Assembly (NCBI GenBank): GCA_907163375.1
Contig: CAJQUW010005771.1
Location: 1-64,000 of the forward strand
Length of the DNA: 64,000 nucleotides
Direction of reading: 5' to 3'
Origin: Prostheceraeus crozeri
Taxonomy: Eukaryota > Platyhelminthes > Polycladida > Euryleptidae
Shown here: positions 41,058 through 53,500 of the stretch, one piece after another
Numbering within the stretch: position 1 is the stretch's first letter
Layout: each line of letters starts with the position of its first letter
Made by a program: the position numbers and the translations under genes
Notes under the pieces: generated by a model
The model's input: the letters and a program-made list of their open reading frames with translations, nothing else
Databases searched by the model: none
Told to the model about the DNA's origin: nothing

Positions 41058-41822
41058 ACATGATAAGTAATATTGACTCTACCTACATAGAGTACATGAG
41101 ATCAATGAAGCGTACAAATGTCCAATGTAAGTATGTCCAATGTCAACAACTATTTGTCGCAAAACTCTATACATATAAGCCTAAATCTTGAGACAACTAC
41201 TCGACCGATTCGCTTTATATTTTGATAGAGTATATGGGAAACGTTGGAGAATGCACTTTTCAAATCTCAATTCATTCGATTTAGTGGCATATACTTCATT
41301 TTACATTCAAATTTTCTTCAATTTTTTTTATTTTTTTTGAAATTTTTGTATATATTTTAGATTTTCTGCAATTTGACTCGATGGAATCTGCTTAAACAAT
41401 CATACTCGACAATCTGTATCCATAGAAAGAGCATGAATCAATTTACATGCCATTCGGATTTTTTTCGGCACACTAGCCTGATCCCTTGCGACACATACTA
41501 CTTACAAGCTATTTCAGTGAAAAATTCAAAATTTCTCAACATTGTCTCGACAGATTTGTTTCAAATTTTGTATACAGCATTGACATGATATTTATGTTGA
41601 TAGTCTGTGATAAGATGCTATTCGGATTTCTTCTTCATAGCCTACGAGACGCTTAAATCTTGTAAGTAGTATGAAATGCATAAAACTGTGATTTATTGAA
41701 AAACTACTCGACTGAGTTTGGAAATATTTCAAATTCACAATGTCCATGCACTCACCATGCTTTATTCCAAAGCTAATCTCATTCGGATTTCCAATCATTT
41801 AAATCGATTTTACAGACATGTG
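41058..41822 (-). repeat. Right TIR of the 4.8-kb transposon
   Basis: Inverted copy of 36,995-37,759, ending GACATGTG before ATTT. Confidence 0.88.
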
Positions 41823-42159
41823 ATTTGTCTTAATACACTATTGTTGCAGCAGTATTTCGATATACCATTTTAAGCTTTCAACTAAAATATTCCCTTCGAA
41901 TTCAAAACAACATATCTGTAAAACATAGTTATATATCAAAAATCGGTATTTTTACCAGGATGAACATAACTAAAAAAATCATGCAATGCATTGATAGTTT
42001 GGTATAAGCTACAATTACAAAACTGTATATTATTGTATAACAAAAACAAGAAAACGAATGTTTGAAAACAAAAGGAGTCAATACGCAGCTCATGCAACAA
42101 CGAAATAAAACAAATAACAAGCAATGATTAGCAAATTCACATTATAAGAAACTATGTGG

Positions 42160-42810
42160 ACTTTCTGATGGACATCATTTGTCTCAGCAACATCTCGTCT
42201 TCGGCTTCCGATTGAGCTTTCAACGCAAGACGTTTTGCTTGTATCTCGTGAAGTTTATTCTTCAATTTTTTTTTAGTTCCTCTTCTGACCTTCTGAATTT
42301 TTCTTTTGATTGCTTGTCTTCTAGGGCAGTGCGATAACGTCTTCGAGCGTTTCTCACTGAGTTCATTATATCAGGCGAAATGACAACATTTTCTGGTCCT
42401 CCTGTTGATATCAGCCAGTCGTACACAAGTCTTTGTGAGATTAGAGAAAGGCTCTGAAGATTTTCTATCAATATGGACTGGTTGACGGAAAAACCAGACT
42501 CAACATACGCATTCCTGTGGGAAAGGATGAGAATTTTTTTTCATCACTTTCCACAGAAATGAATATTCTGAGCGCGACCCAATCATTTCGGCGAAGAAGA
42601 AGTCCAGTCTTGTTTGGTTGATGTCAAAGTCCATCAATGAACTATGTAAGTTCTCATCACCCAACAAAGTTGCAAATTCCGCCTTTGTCTTATCGGCGCA
42701 ATCAACCGAAATCCATTTTTTTCTCCAATAAAATCTCCAGTAACGAAAAAATTCGGTGAAGAGCGACAGTTGGCTTATTTTTTCATCAAAATAGGAGAAA
42801 AACATGACGC
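42160..42810 (-). pseudogene. Transposase fragment of the CAGGGTGTCC element
   Basis: Minus-strand pieces read NAYVESGFSVNQSILIENLQ, SLISQRLVYDWLISTGGPEN, then ARRRYRTALEDKQSKEK. The 'N-A-x-V-E-x-GFS-N...SL-x-x-R-x-x-x-D' block recurs in many invertebrate transposon proteins, near the end of the chain. An upstream frame (42,500-42,805) reads WRKKWISVDCADKTKAEFAT and DINQTRLDFFFAEMIGSRSE. A frame change near 42,520 and loss of the upstream part make it a fragment. It belongs to the outer element interrupted at 36,995-41,822. Confidence 0.55.
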
Positions 42811-43309
42811 GATTACAAAGTTATATAATAGCAATATTCCAGGTTTTTCCAGGTTTCCTTCCCAAATTCCAGGTGTTTCCAGGTTTTTCAGCGAATTTCA
42901 AGTTTTCCAGGTCAAACCGCAAAATTCCAGGTTTTTTCAGGTTGCGGACACCCTGTATGTAACGCTCAGAGAATCGTGAATAACCTGAGATGCGTAGACG
43001 ACATCACGCTAATTAACTATTCCACCGTTGCGCTCGCGACACTTCCACAAAACATTTTCTGTAGTTGATCACTTGGACTTACATCGAAAACATATTATAT
43101 GATAAAAGGGCTTACATGGAAACATACGACCTAGTGCAGTTTGTCATCCGCCTAAATTCATTTTAAAATTAGCTTCGCTCGGGACACCATTTACGAGTTA
43201 CGGGGATTGGCGGCAATTGCGACCGCGGAAAATGAATACTGAGAGGCTCCTTGAGAGTGTATACAAGGGGTTCGAAGATGAGTTCTAAACTGAATGCAAA
43301 GACTTAAAC

Positions 43310-46037
43310 CAGTGATGTAACCTCGATTAAATTTTAATCGAGTTCAAGGTCAAGGTCGAATCGAGGTCGGCCCCGAAATAAGTCATACAAGATTGATTGA
43401 CTTTGGTACCGGGCACTTGCATGAAAGGAAAATAGAAATATTTGTGTTTTTCATGTTATTAATCACGTTTTGTAAACACACTGAAAATCTGATTATAACC
43501 TATGATAATAATTACGCTTTAGCAAGATAAAAAAATGATGCTTGTTCACAGATATGCTCAAAGTATTACTCTACTACATGACACAAAATCGTCACAAAAC
43601 TAACTTTCTTTTGTGAGTAAAAGGAGTCACAAAAGGCCTCATGTCCAATCTCAACAGGTGCTTACTTTGGACACAGGAATCTTGAATACAAATTAGATAT
43701 GAAATTTGAATGATTGCAGCCAATACTATGGAAAGATAGAAATACACTTGTAGTCCCTCCTCCAGGACGAGCTTCTGCGTGGAACGAGACCGAATACTTT
43801 CACAGAATGTTCTGCACCCTATGACTAACACGAAAATGCGCACCCTCCGAGTTCTATCGAATTCCTTTGATCTACAAACAATATCAAAGAAAATGACATG
43901 TTGATTGAAGTTTTCGAACAATCAGTTTGGTGTGTTTACTCCGACTATGCGAGATATATTAACTCTGGCTACATAATTTTAGGCATGATATTTCTTCATA
44001 TCGTCTTCTATAGAGACCACTTCGATGTGCGATATTTGCAGGAATGTGGTTAGATGCTTAAGCTTTGAGCTAAAATTTGATCAAAATTTTAAATTTACCT
44101 TTCTAAGCTTGATGAGTCCAAATATGTTTAGTTTTTGCTAGTAAAGGTATATGGCTACATGACTTCATGCCCTGAAGATACATCTACCCAAAAACCGTTG
44201 CGCTACCCGTACGGAAATAAATGGGGTATGATCATAGTATGAATTCATATATATAATCACAGCATGAATTCATACGCATGTTCATAGCATGAAATCATAC
44301 TATGTTCATAGTATGAATTCATACGCAAGATCATATGTATGAAATCATACTATGATCATACGCATGAATATGTATTGCTTTTTTACACTTTTCATACGTA
44401 TGGAAACAGTAAGAATTCATACGTATGATCATAGCATGATTTTTTCATAGTATGATTTCTTCATAGCATGATTACAGTATGATTTTTTCATAGTATGATC
44501 ATAGCATGATTTCTTCATAGTATGATCACAGTATAATTTCTACATAGTGTGATCATAGTTTGACTACAGTAGGATTTTATCATACCATGCTCATGGTATG
44601 ATTACAGTAGGAGTTTTTCTTAGTATGAACTAAATATAGTCACTATTTCATCGTGTGATCACGAACCGATTTTGATAGTATGACACTACTGTCAGATTTT
44701 TCAATTATCAGTATTTTCTTCTGATTCATGAAATGGTTTCAGCGATCTAACATGAACAATTGAGCACCAAAATCATAAATAGTGTTCAAATGTTAGTGAT
44801 GAGTGTTCGAGGATACTAATTCAACCCTGATTCACCGAAAAAATTGCCGAAACATCTAATTTGATTATGCAGATATACAATGAACATAACAAGTGAACCA
44901 ATCAGATATTCTACGACAAATATAAAAACATGAATTTCATTGCAAGAAGTATGCCAAGCGGCGTTGACAACTGACACCAATGGCGAAAAATTCTTGAACA
45001 CAATAACCTTCAATAAAAAGTTAAAATTCCAACACAAAACTTATACTAGCGAGAACCGTTAAAATATGAAAATAAGAGTGAATATGGAAGAAACATGTAC
45101 ATTTCTTCGGATTTATTAATCATCAAATAACTGAATTGACACTTTCAATTATCATGAATCACGCAATTGATTGGAAATGAAAGTTCAGACGATCTCTTAA
45201 TTAGTAGAAAGTAATAGTATTATAAAATACGGATCACCATCGAAGAAACGGAAATTATACTTACCTCAAAATGTCATGTCACATGAAAAATAAATGATAC
45301 AAGCTTATTATCTCAGGTGAAAAATCAATCTGAACATATTCGCTGCATAGCAGAACATACGAAATCATACTATGAAATGGTAAGAGATTTCCATAGCATG
45401 ATTTTCGTGTGAAAAATCATGCGAAACCATACTATGAAATGGTAAAAGATTTTCATAGCATGATTTTCGTATGAAGTTTTCATGGTATGAAAAATTCATA
45501 CTTAATCATACTGGGATTCATACCCATTTATTTCCGTACGGGTAAAGATAAAAGATCTCGCATAGTCGGAGTAAACACTCCAAACTGGTGGTTTGGTCGA
45601 AAACTTCAATTTTCCTTCAATTAGCGTCTTTTTATTTGATATTGTCGATAGATGAAAGGAACTCGGAAGGCGCGCATTTTCGTAGTAACCATAGGGTGCA
45701 GAACATGTTGTGAAAGTCTCATCTTCGGTCTCGTTCCATGCGAAAGCTCGTCCTGGCGACGAAGTGCATGCATAATACTATGTTTCCCTAGTATTTGCCA
45801 CAAGCAATCAAATTTTGATGTGTTTACTTAAAAAATTTAAGTCCAAAGAGTTCCGATAAGTAGGCGTAAAGGAGCAAATCAGTATGAAAAATAAAGGAAC
45901 AGACAAAAATTTATGAAATGGTGAAACATTTCTGTAATTATCTGAGTGTTCAGTCCGACCTCGACCTCGATAAAAATCTGCTTAATCGAGCTCGAGGTCA
46001 GACCATGGAGGTCTGCGAGGTCGAGGTTGCACCTCTG
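43310..46037. mobile_element. hAT-like non-autonomous element
   Basis: Termini CAGTGATGTAACCTCG and the inverse CAGAGGTGCAACCTCG, with imperfect 8-bp flanks ACTTAAAC and ACTTCACC. GAGGTCGAGGTC-type subterminal repeats occur at both ends. An inner inverted repeat of about 300 bases (43,590-43,960 and 45,553-45,840) brackets a nested MITE. No transposase was found. Confidence 0.7.
44206..45542. mobile_element. TA-flanked palindromic-end MITE
   Basis: Ends CCCGTACGGAAATAAATGGG and its inverse, flanked by TA (44,204-44,205 and 45,543-45,544). Subterminal clusters of CATAGTATGAT / ATCATACTATG palindromes (44,228-44,640 and 45,355-45,520) fill the inner ends. The 1.34 kb has no coding frame. It is nested in the hAT-like element. 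The TA target suggests a Tc1/mariner-driven element. Confidence 0.8.
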
Positions 46038-46711
46038 ACTTCACCCATGATTTTCAGAATAAATGAGGCTACTAAGCTTGTAAACAAAGATGCTTGCCAA
46101 TTCATTATTAAAAGAAAATGTACATATTAAAAAAATGTCTTTTCTTGATAATGGCTATGGTGTAAACAGCCGAAATACATTGACTTTTTGCACGATAATA
46201 TAACAATAAAAAACCTGACTATTATCCAAACTTATTTCCAATCATTGTCGGTAGAGTTTTCTAACTTTTAATAAAAGGTTTCTGCGTTTCTCGTTGATAA
46301 AGGGTCGTGACCCGAGAGGTCCGAGACGAAAACTACTGTAAGCTTAACTCTTGCGAGACTGAAGGGAGAGTCTACAGTATCCTTTCCTGTAGGCCACATA
46401 ATTATGAGTTTGCAAAAACATGCATCTTAGGTAATTACGGAAGTATCAGGTTATGTTGACTATTAATTATACCAGAAATGCATTGCGGAAATTCACTCAA
46501 AAATATTATGTATGTTGTGACCTAAAATGTTTCATAAAATTTCACCGAAAGTATTTATTGTTTGAAGTATAGAATGAAGCTCCGTTTATATCTGTTGTTG
46601 CTATATGAAAATCGTTTCATTTTGAAAATAATATGAAAAGGTCAGCAAACTGCTAAACACAATGATAAAAAGTATGATTATTTCCTAAGTCATAATTGTT
46701 ATCTCTCTTAC
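46038..46711. other. Intronic, nothing recognised
   Basis: Intron sequence between the hAT-like element and the middle host exon; no repeat or gene identified. Confidence 0.5.
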
Positions 46712-46992
46712 CTCTCTCCACCTTTTCTGACAAGCTTTGATAGAATTGACAAGAATTTTCTCTCTTTCTTCATACGTCTCAACTTGGTCGAGGTTAGCAG
46801 GAATGAATGATGGCGTAGGGCGAACGAAGGGTCGCAGACGAGGCAAAGTTGGAGGTAGTTCGGGACTAATAGATGGAGGCTCGACAGGTTCTTTGCTACT
46901 GATACTGGCGTTTGAAACTGTTCTTTGACGACTACGCGTCACGTGGGACGGCTTGCCAGATTTATGACGACCGTGTCTCTCTGTCGGCGAAC
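46712..46992 (-). CDS. Host gene, internal exon
   Basis: Bounded by acceptor CTCATCCTCAG (minus strand, before 46,992) and donor AGAG|GTAAGAG (after 46,712). It is 281 bases; entry phase matches the single base left by exon 61,694-62,140, and it ends in phase 0. It reads GSPTERHGRHKSGKPSHVTR, a proline-rich part (PPSISPELPPTLPRLRPF), then a helix VETYEEREKILVNSIKACQK. The proline-rich and charged content suggests a nuclear regulatory protein. Family not recognised. Confidence 0.78.
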
Positions 46993-47355
46993 CTGAGGAT
47001 GAGAAGAGTGAACACAGTAAAAAAAATTGCTTCAGCGGAGGTGCTATACAGGTAAACCTTGATGAAATTACTGATTAACGTTTCCTGAACTGTTTTTTTA
47101 ACAGGCATGTTTTTACCTGGGTCGGATTCTGCACAATCCCTGTAATTTATCTATAATCAGATAAATTAGTGACTAATTTCAAAAATTATCTGTAAACATT
47201 TGCATCCATTATCTGTCAAAACATCATGAAAATTCAGTGTGACTATACTTTTTTAACGACTTTTTTCAAACATATTACCTTATGCGCAAGTATAATTTCA
47301 CATGGATTTCAGTCACAACCAGGAAATAGACCAATTCAGCAATAAGCAGAAAGTA

Positions 47356-49769
47356 CAGTGATGATCATAAAAAGTGGACCACCTAAATTTTGTCTTACTT
47401 AATTTTTTTGTCAATTACAGATACAAATTCGGCACATAAACGAAAATAAATGTTGAAATAAAATTTTATTTGTTGCTCAATGGCTCCGTAGAGCCACTTG
47501 GCCCTTAAAAGGACCCATGGTACATTCGCTGGTGGTCACTAATAATTCGGAACCGCACCAGAAAGTTCGATCACTTGTCCAATCCGGGAAGGCATGCTTT
47601 TGATCAGCAGGGAGTAGAACGCTTGGCTTCAAAATCCGCGGAAATCCCAAAAACCCACTTTTTTTATACTACTAATATTCATGAATATTTTATGTTCTAG
47701 TTTTGGCTAAGCAATTTTCTTGAGTACGAGTTCCTCAATAGAAAAAAATCGAAATTCAAATGCAATTTTCAATTTCTTAACTTTAAAAATACAATCACAC
47801 ACAGTTAACAATACTGCGGAAATGTCTGTACATGCGCATCAGTGAAAGCATTTCAGATATATGTAAAAGAGAGGCAGTTTGTATTGTTCATTAACATGTA
47901 CATGTGGTTTCTAATCTGGGATCGGATTTTTATTTTTTTTACATAAGTAAACATTTTTCGGAATTTTACAAATTTGCTGCTGAAACTTTTTTATGTAAGT
48001 TGCCTAAAACAACTTACAGTCGCAAAATCAAAATAATAGAAGTAAATGCCTGAAACTGTGAAATCTATGTATGAAACAGCTCAAATTTCTTCTTAGTTGA
48101 GTTGTGGATATGGCATACTATTGACAGGATGTGTAACGACTGCAGGAAGTCGTTCATCCAAATTTTAAATTTTGTTTAAATGTATTTCTATAAATTCGTT
48201 TCATTGATTGAAGTGTTAGTTCTGTCCGGGGCGCTACGCAAAACTTAGCTAGAAAATTTAGATATTATGTTTCTAGCGGGTTAGAGACTGAAATTTTTCA
48301 CATATTATCCTCTTTTACGTCACATAAAATACGACATATTTTGGTTTTTGAGAACATGAAAATCCGGCCCTTAGTTATTATGGATCAATTACACGAGCCT
48401 TGATGGCTTTTAAGCCTCAACGTGCCGGTACCTGGTGCATTCGATAGGGAGAAGAACTCGTGCAAAGAACAAATACGGTACATTATTTGTTAGTTTGAGG
48501 ATAGTTGAATAGAAAAACTCTTCTGAAAAGGAAAAGTGAGACTAACTAATTCATACTCACATGACGCAAACTATACACTATATATGAATTGCGAGCATAT
48601 ACCTGCAAAATGGAGAACGTTTTTTTATTGACATCTTATAACTTTCGGTTGCCCCTGCTCCCACTTCCCCTATATTTTTTTATTCCATTTTTGCACGAAA
48701 TGCGAGAATGACCATTTCCATCACCAAATCCGCGTATCCGCAGATCTGTTCTACGCCCTGGATCAGGCAGTTGATTTCTTCTTGATCTAAACTCTCCCAC
48801 TCTTGCCTCAGCAAAGCTTCAAGTCGAGAGAGACCGTCTCTAGGAAGAATTGGTCGCTTCAGTAGACCCCAGACATTTTCAATTGGATTGAGGTGTGGTG
48901 AGCAAGCGGGCCATTTCAAAGTTCGTATGGCGGCTTCAGCTTTGAATGAATTAGTTACACAACTCCTCTGATAAATGGCGTTGTCGTCCATATTAATCCA
49001 GTCGAAGGAAGGACCACCCAATTGGGAGGACAATGGAAGAATGCACCCTTGCAAAAGATTAACATATCCATCGAAATTCATGTTATCCCGTTGGATGCGG
49101 AGTTCAGTTCAGCCATTCATCCATATCGCAGCCCAAGGTTTTCCACCTCTGGACGGTGGACTTTGGGACGTCTACTTATCGGCTGACTAGCCGTCTGACA
49201 AAGGGGGTAGAGACTTTGCCCTTCAAAAAAACTTTCTCAAGCTTCGAATCAGTCATGACATAAAATGAATTCAAAACCGAATCGAAATTTATGTTTACAA
49301 CTTATCTGGGTCAACATTTTGATCTGGCTATAAGACGTCTAGACACCATAGATATTGAAAGCCTTTAAATGACCTTGCTAGCGCCAGGAGATGTAAAATA
49401 CTTCTCAACAATCAACAGAAAATTATGCGATGAATTTGGGACATCATAGCTTCTCTAGAAGTAAACCGATTTCGACTAACAATACACGTACATCAAAAGA
49501 ATGCTCAGAGAAAGCCTTTTCACCGTATGTTTGATTTATTGTCGTGTTCACATGTTTTCACATTGTAAATCTAAGAGTTCTAAAAAGGGCGATTTTCACA
49601 TTTTGACATCTGTCCACCTTAAACAATGACGAACACAAATGTATAATGGCTTATTGAAGAGCTGCAGCTTTTGAATGGTATATAGCTATGCAAAATGCGA
49701 TTGAAAGGCAGGAGAATGGATTGAAGTTTGACACAATTTAGGTGGTCCGTTTTTTAATGATCAACCCTG
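47356..49769 (-). mobile_element. Tc1/mariner-like element
   Basis: TIRs of about 40 bases (CAGTGATGATCATAAAAAGT and the inverse of CAGGGTTGATCATTAAAAAA, both followed by GGACCACCTAAAT) flanked by TA. Length is 2.4 kb. The half from 47,400 to 48,670 shows no gene. Confidence 0.88.
48680..49200 (-). pseudogene. Tc1-like transposase, C-terminal part
   Basis: The frame 48,680-49,081 carries FDWINMDDNAIYQRS (second catalytic Asp region), then WPACSPHLNPIENVWGLLKR with the third catalytic acid (E of PIEN). The usual D of SPDLN is H here. RLEALLRQEWESL follows. Upstream, after an in-frame stop near 49,110, VHRPEVENLG and related residues continue the family pattern. The N-terminal HTH and first catalytic Asp were not found, so it is inactive. 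The strand agrees with element orientation. Confidence 0.85.
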
Positions 49770-49771
49770 TA

Positions 49772-50585
49772 GAAGCAGAACAAAAGAAGAGAACAAATAA
49801 CAATTTCGATCAAAAGAGAAAAGGCGGATGATTTAGATGTTCAGCAGTGTGGGAATCTTAAATCGTAAATATGCAACAATCCTGTCCATGAAAACCTTGA
49901 AATGTCTATTGAATATGATACTCTTCTTCCCTTGACGCCTCCTCCCACAAAAACCTTGGTTGGTTTTCCATTAATACATGTGGATAAACACACTCAAGAT
50001 TATTTCTGCACCTGACGAAGGTCTGAGACCAAAAACATCTTAAACATGGCTTTGAAAGTTTCGCACGTGGTTACTTGACAGTTGCGCACTGTTGGTCTCA
50101 ACAGTATACAGCAGCCACACGAACTGCAACTGCAATATTTCTCTTTTGTAGGACCTGTTACAAGATGTCTGACGCCACGATAGCTTTGAATACTTCAGTA
50201 ATGTACATTAATTAAGAAGTCATAACATAAGAACTAATTACTCTATCATTATTTTACTAATTTTTCTATCTTGTACACTATTATCTATTCCATTGGACAT
50301 CACAAGTTCACTAAAAGTACAAATTTATATTTCGATTTTTGCGTCCATTTCTTCGCAGTGAGTTCATTCTTATTAACAGTTTCGCAGATATTCGAAGTGC
50401 GAAAATTCTCATGCTAGGCGGTAAGTTAACTTTTTTGCACTACAACAAGCATTAGGGTGCAGCTTCTCTACTAACAAAAGTAATTAAGTAGTCTGCATAA
50501 TCAGCTTATTCCAAGAACGGAGATCTCATCATCATCATAAGTTATCGCACTAAAGCAGGTTTCGCTTCACGACCGCTTTCGCCAG
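49772..50585. other. Intronic, nothing recognised
   Basis: No gene or complete repeat seen before the pyrimidine tract. Confidence 0.5.
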
Positions 50586-53500
50586 AACGTCGCTTCTTTC
50601 CTCTACGTTCTCTTTATATCTTACTTACTTCTCCTCTCTCTTCTTCTCTACTTCCTTCCTCTCGCTTCTCTCTTTTCTGCATTCTTCTCTCCTCTCTTTC
50701 TCTTTTTTCTCTCCTCCTTTGTCTCTCATTCTACATTCGCTTGCTTTTCTCTATCTATTCTACTCTCTTTCTCGCCTTCACCGCTTTCTCTCTCTTTCTT
50801 CTTTCATCCTCATTTTGCTCATCTTCTCTCTACTCTTCTCTTTCTCTCTCTTTCTCTTCCTCTTTCTTCTGCATTCCTTTTCTCATTCTTTCTCTCTCTC
50901 TTTCCTTCTTTCCTCTCTATTCTCCCTCTCCAATTCTTCTCTCTCTCTCTTCTCTCTATCCTTTCTCTCTACTTTCTCTTCTCATTGCCTCTCTCTTTTC
51001 TCTTCTAGCTCTCATTTTTCTCTTCTTTTTTTCTTCTCTTCCTCTTTTCTCTCTCTTTCTCTCATTTTCATTCCTTTCTCTTCTTCTCTTCTCCTTCTGC
51101 TCTTCTATGTCTACTTTCTTTCACTATTCTTATCTCTCTATGTTTTCCTCTTCCTTTCCATCCATTTTTTACTCTATCCTTTCTTTTTTTCCTTCTCTCT
51201 TCTCTTTTATCTCACTTTGTTTTCTTTCTCATTTTTAACTTCTTCCTCTCTCTTTCTTTCATTCTCACTTTCTTTTTCTTCTCTCCTTCTTTCCTCTCTC
51301 TCCTCTATCGTTTTTCTTCTATCTTCTCACTTTCTCTCTCTCTTCTTCTCTTTTTCGTCTTCTCTTCCTTTCCTTCATCTTCCTCATTCTTTTTCTCTCT
51401 CTTTTTTATTCTCTTTTTTCTCCTTCTCCTCTCTTTCACTTCTCTTTCATTCCCTATTCTCTTCTGCTCTCTTATATTTTTTCTTCCTCATCTTCTCTTC
51501 TCTTTCGATCCCTTATTTCTTCATCCCTCTTCTTCCTTCTCTTTCTGTTTTTTTCCATCCTCTCTCTCTCTTTTTCTTTCTTCTCGTTATCTTCATCTCC
51601 TCTTCTTATTTTTTCTCTTTCTTATCTCCTTTATTTTTCTTCCCCTTCTCTATTCATTTTCTCAGACTTCTTTCTCGTCGTTTCTTCTCTTTTCCTCTAT
51701 TGTCTTTTTCTTACGCTTCTTCCTCTCTCTCTCTCTCTTTGTGTGTTCTCTTCCTTATCCTTAGTTACTACTTGTTTCTCTCTCTTTCACATCTTCTCTC
51801 TCCTCTCTTACTAGCTCTTTCTCTCTCTCCATATCTATCTTCTCGTTCTTGCTTTCACTCTCTCTTCTTCCTACTCTCTTTCTCTGCATTTAGTCTCATT
51901 CTATCTTTTTCTCTTGATTTTCTTCTTCTTCGCTCGCTCCTCTCTCTCTCCTCTCTTTCTCCTCTATTTCTCCTTCCATCTTCCTCTCTATCTTCTTAAT
52001 TCTCTCTTCCTTCTCTCGTAATCTCTGTTTCTTCTCTCTCACTCATTTTTTCCTTGTTTCTATCCTTCATCTTCTCATCCTTCTCTCTTCGTTCTTTATT
52101 TACATTCTTCCTCTTCTTTCTATTATAGCATGTTATTCTTCTTTCTGCTCCAGATCTTGTTTTTTTGTGCTTTTATCATCTCCTGCTCTTTTTCCTCTTT
52201 TTTATTTTAACCTTCTCTCTCTTCTCTTCTCGTTTAATCAATTTCTTTATCTTTCTCTTTTCTCTTCTCTCTATTTTCTATTTCTCTATTCTCTCTTCTT
52301 TCTCTTTACTCTTCTTCCCTTATCTCTATCTCTGCTCTCTTGATTATAGTCTTTTCTTTTTTTTCTCTCTATACTCCCTCTTTATTTCTCTCTTTGCTGG
52401 TCGTTTCTATTCTTCTATGCTGTACTTCTTTTATAATTTTATTGTATTTCCCCCCCCCCTCTTCTTCTTTAATCTTTCTTTCCTCTTTTCTCTGACTGTC
52501 TCTCACTTTCTTCTATCTCATATATCATCTTTTGTCTCTCTTTCCTTCCTTCTCTTTTAAACTTCGCTCTTTTTCTCTTAATATTCTTCCTTCCTTCTCT
52601 AATCCTCTCTTCGCTACGCACCTCATTTTAAAACCTCTCTGTTTCTGTTCTACTCTTCTTCTCTTTTCACTACCTTATTCTCCTGTTTTCTTTTTTTCTC
52701 TCTTCCTCGTTACTTCGCATTTTCTCTTTTCCTCTTTCTCTTGGTTGCTGTCTCTTCTGTCTCTCTTCCTCTTTTTCTCTTGTTATTTTTTTCTCCTCTT
52801 CTTCTTACTTCTCCTTAGCTGTCTCTCTCTTTCTTTATTTATTTTCTATTAATTCATTTCATCTCTTCTTTTCTCTTCTTACCTCTTATCTCGTTCAGCT
52901 CTCTCTTATTTCTTCCTTTTTGCCTTTCTCTCTCTCATTCTTCCAGCTCCCTATCTATCTCTTTGTTCTCTTCAGTGTTCTCTCTTTTTCTCTTTTTCTA
53001 TCTTCTCTTATCCTTCTCTTTTCATTCTCCCCCGTTTTTTCCTCCTTCTCTCTGTATTCGACATTCTTCTCTTTTCCTTCCGCTCACCTATTTCTCCTCT
53101 CTCTTCTCTTTTTCTCTCTTTCTACTTCCTTCTTATTCTTTTCTTTCATCTCTCGTTCCTTTTATCTCTTCTTCTCTCTTCTTCTTTCTCTTCTCTTCTG
53201 GCTTCCTCGTTGTCTCTCTGTCTTCCTTCCCCCCCCTCTCTCAGTCGTTTTTCTCTACTTCTTCGCTCTTTCTTTCTATTTCTAATCTTCTCTTCTCTCT
53301 CCTTCTCTCCTTATCTTTTTTCTTCTCTATTGATTCTCTTTCTGCTGTTCTTATTCTCTCCTCTTTCTATTTTACTTCGCTAATCTCATCTTTTCCTTCT
53401 TCTCCTACTCTTATATCACTCTATGCTCTTCTCTTTTCTTTGCTGTCTTCTCTGTTTCGCATCTTCTCTCTTCTTCTCCCTCTCCTTTGATATTCCTCTT

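Larger units (their letters stand above)
36995..41822 (+). mobile_element. 4.8-kb DNA transposon with 765-bp TIRs and RAG1-N-like transposase
   Basis: Arms 36,995-37,759 and 41,058-41,822 are inverted copies with very few differences. Termini are CACATGTC...GACATGTG. A 4-bp ATTT duplication flanks it (36,991-36,994 and 41,823-41,826). It carries one long intact gene. High arm identity points to a recent insertion. It sits inside the older CAGGGTGTCC element. Confidence 0.85.
36684..42955 (-). mobile_element. CAGGGTGTCC-ended TIR element, interrupted by a younger transposon
   Basis: Termini CAGGGTGTCCGCGGC and the inverse CAGGGTGTCCGCAACC, flanked by TA on both sides (36,682-36,683 and 42,956-42,957). 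Subterminal AATTCCAGGTTTTTCC repeats lie at both ends (36,712-36,755 and 42,838-42,935). Without the inserted 4.8-kb element it would be about 1.4 kb. The superfamily is not certain. Confidence 0.7.
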
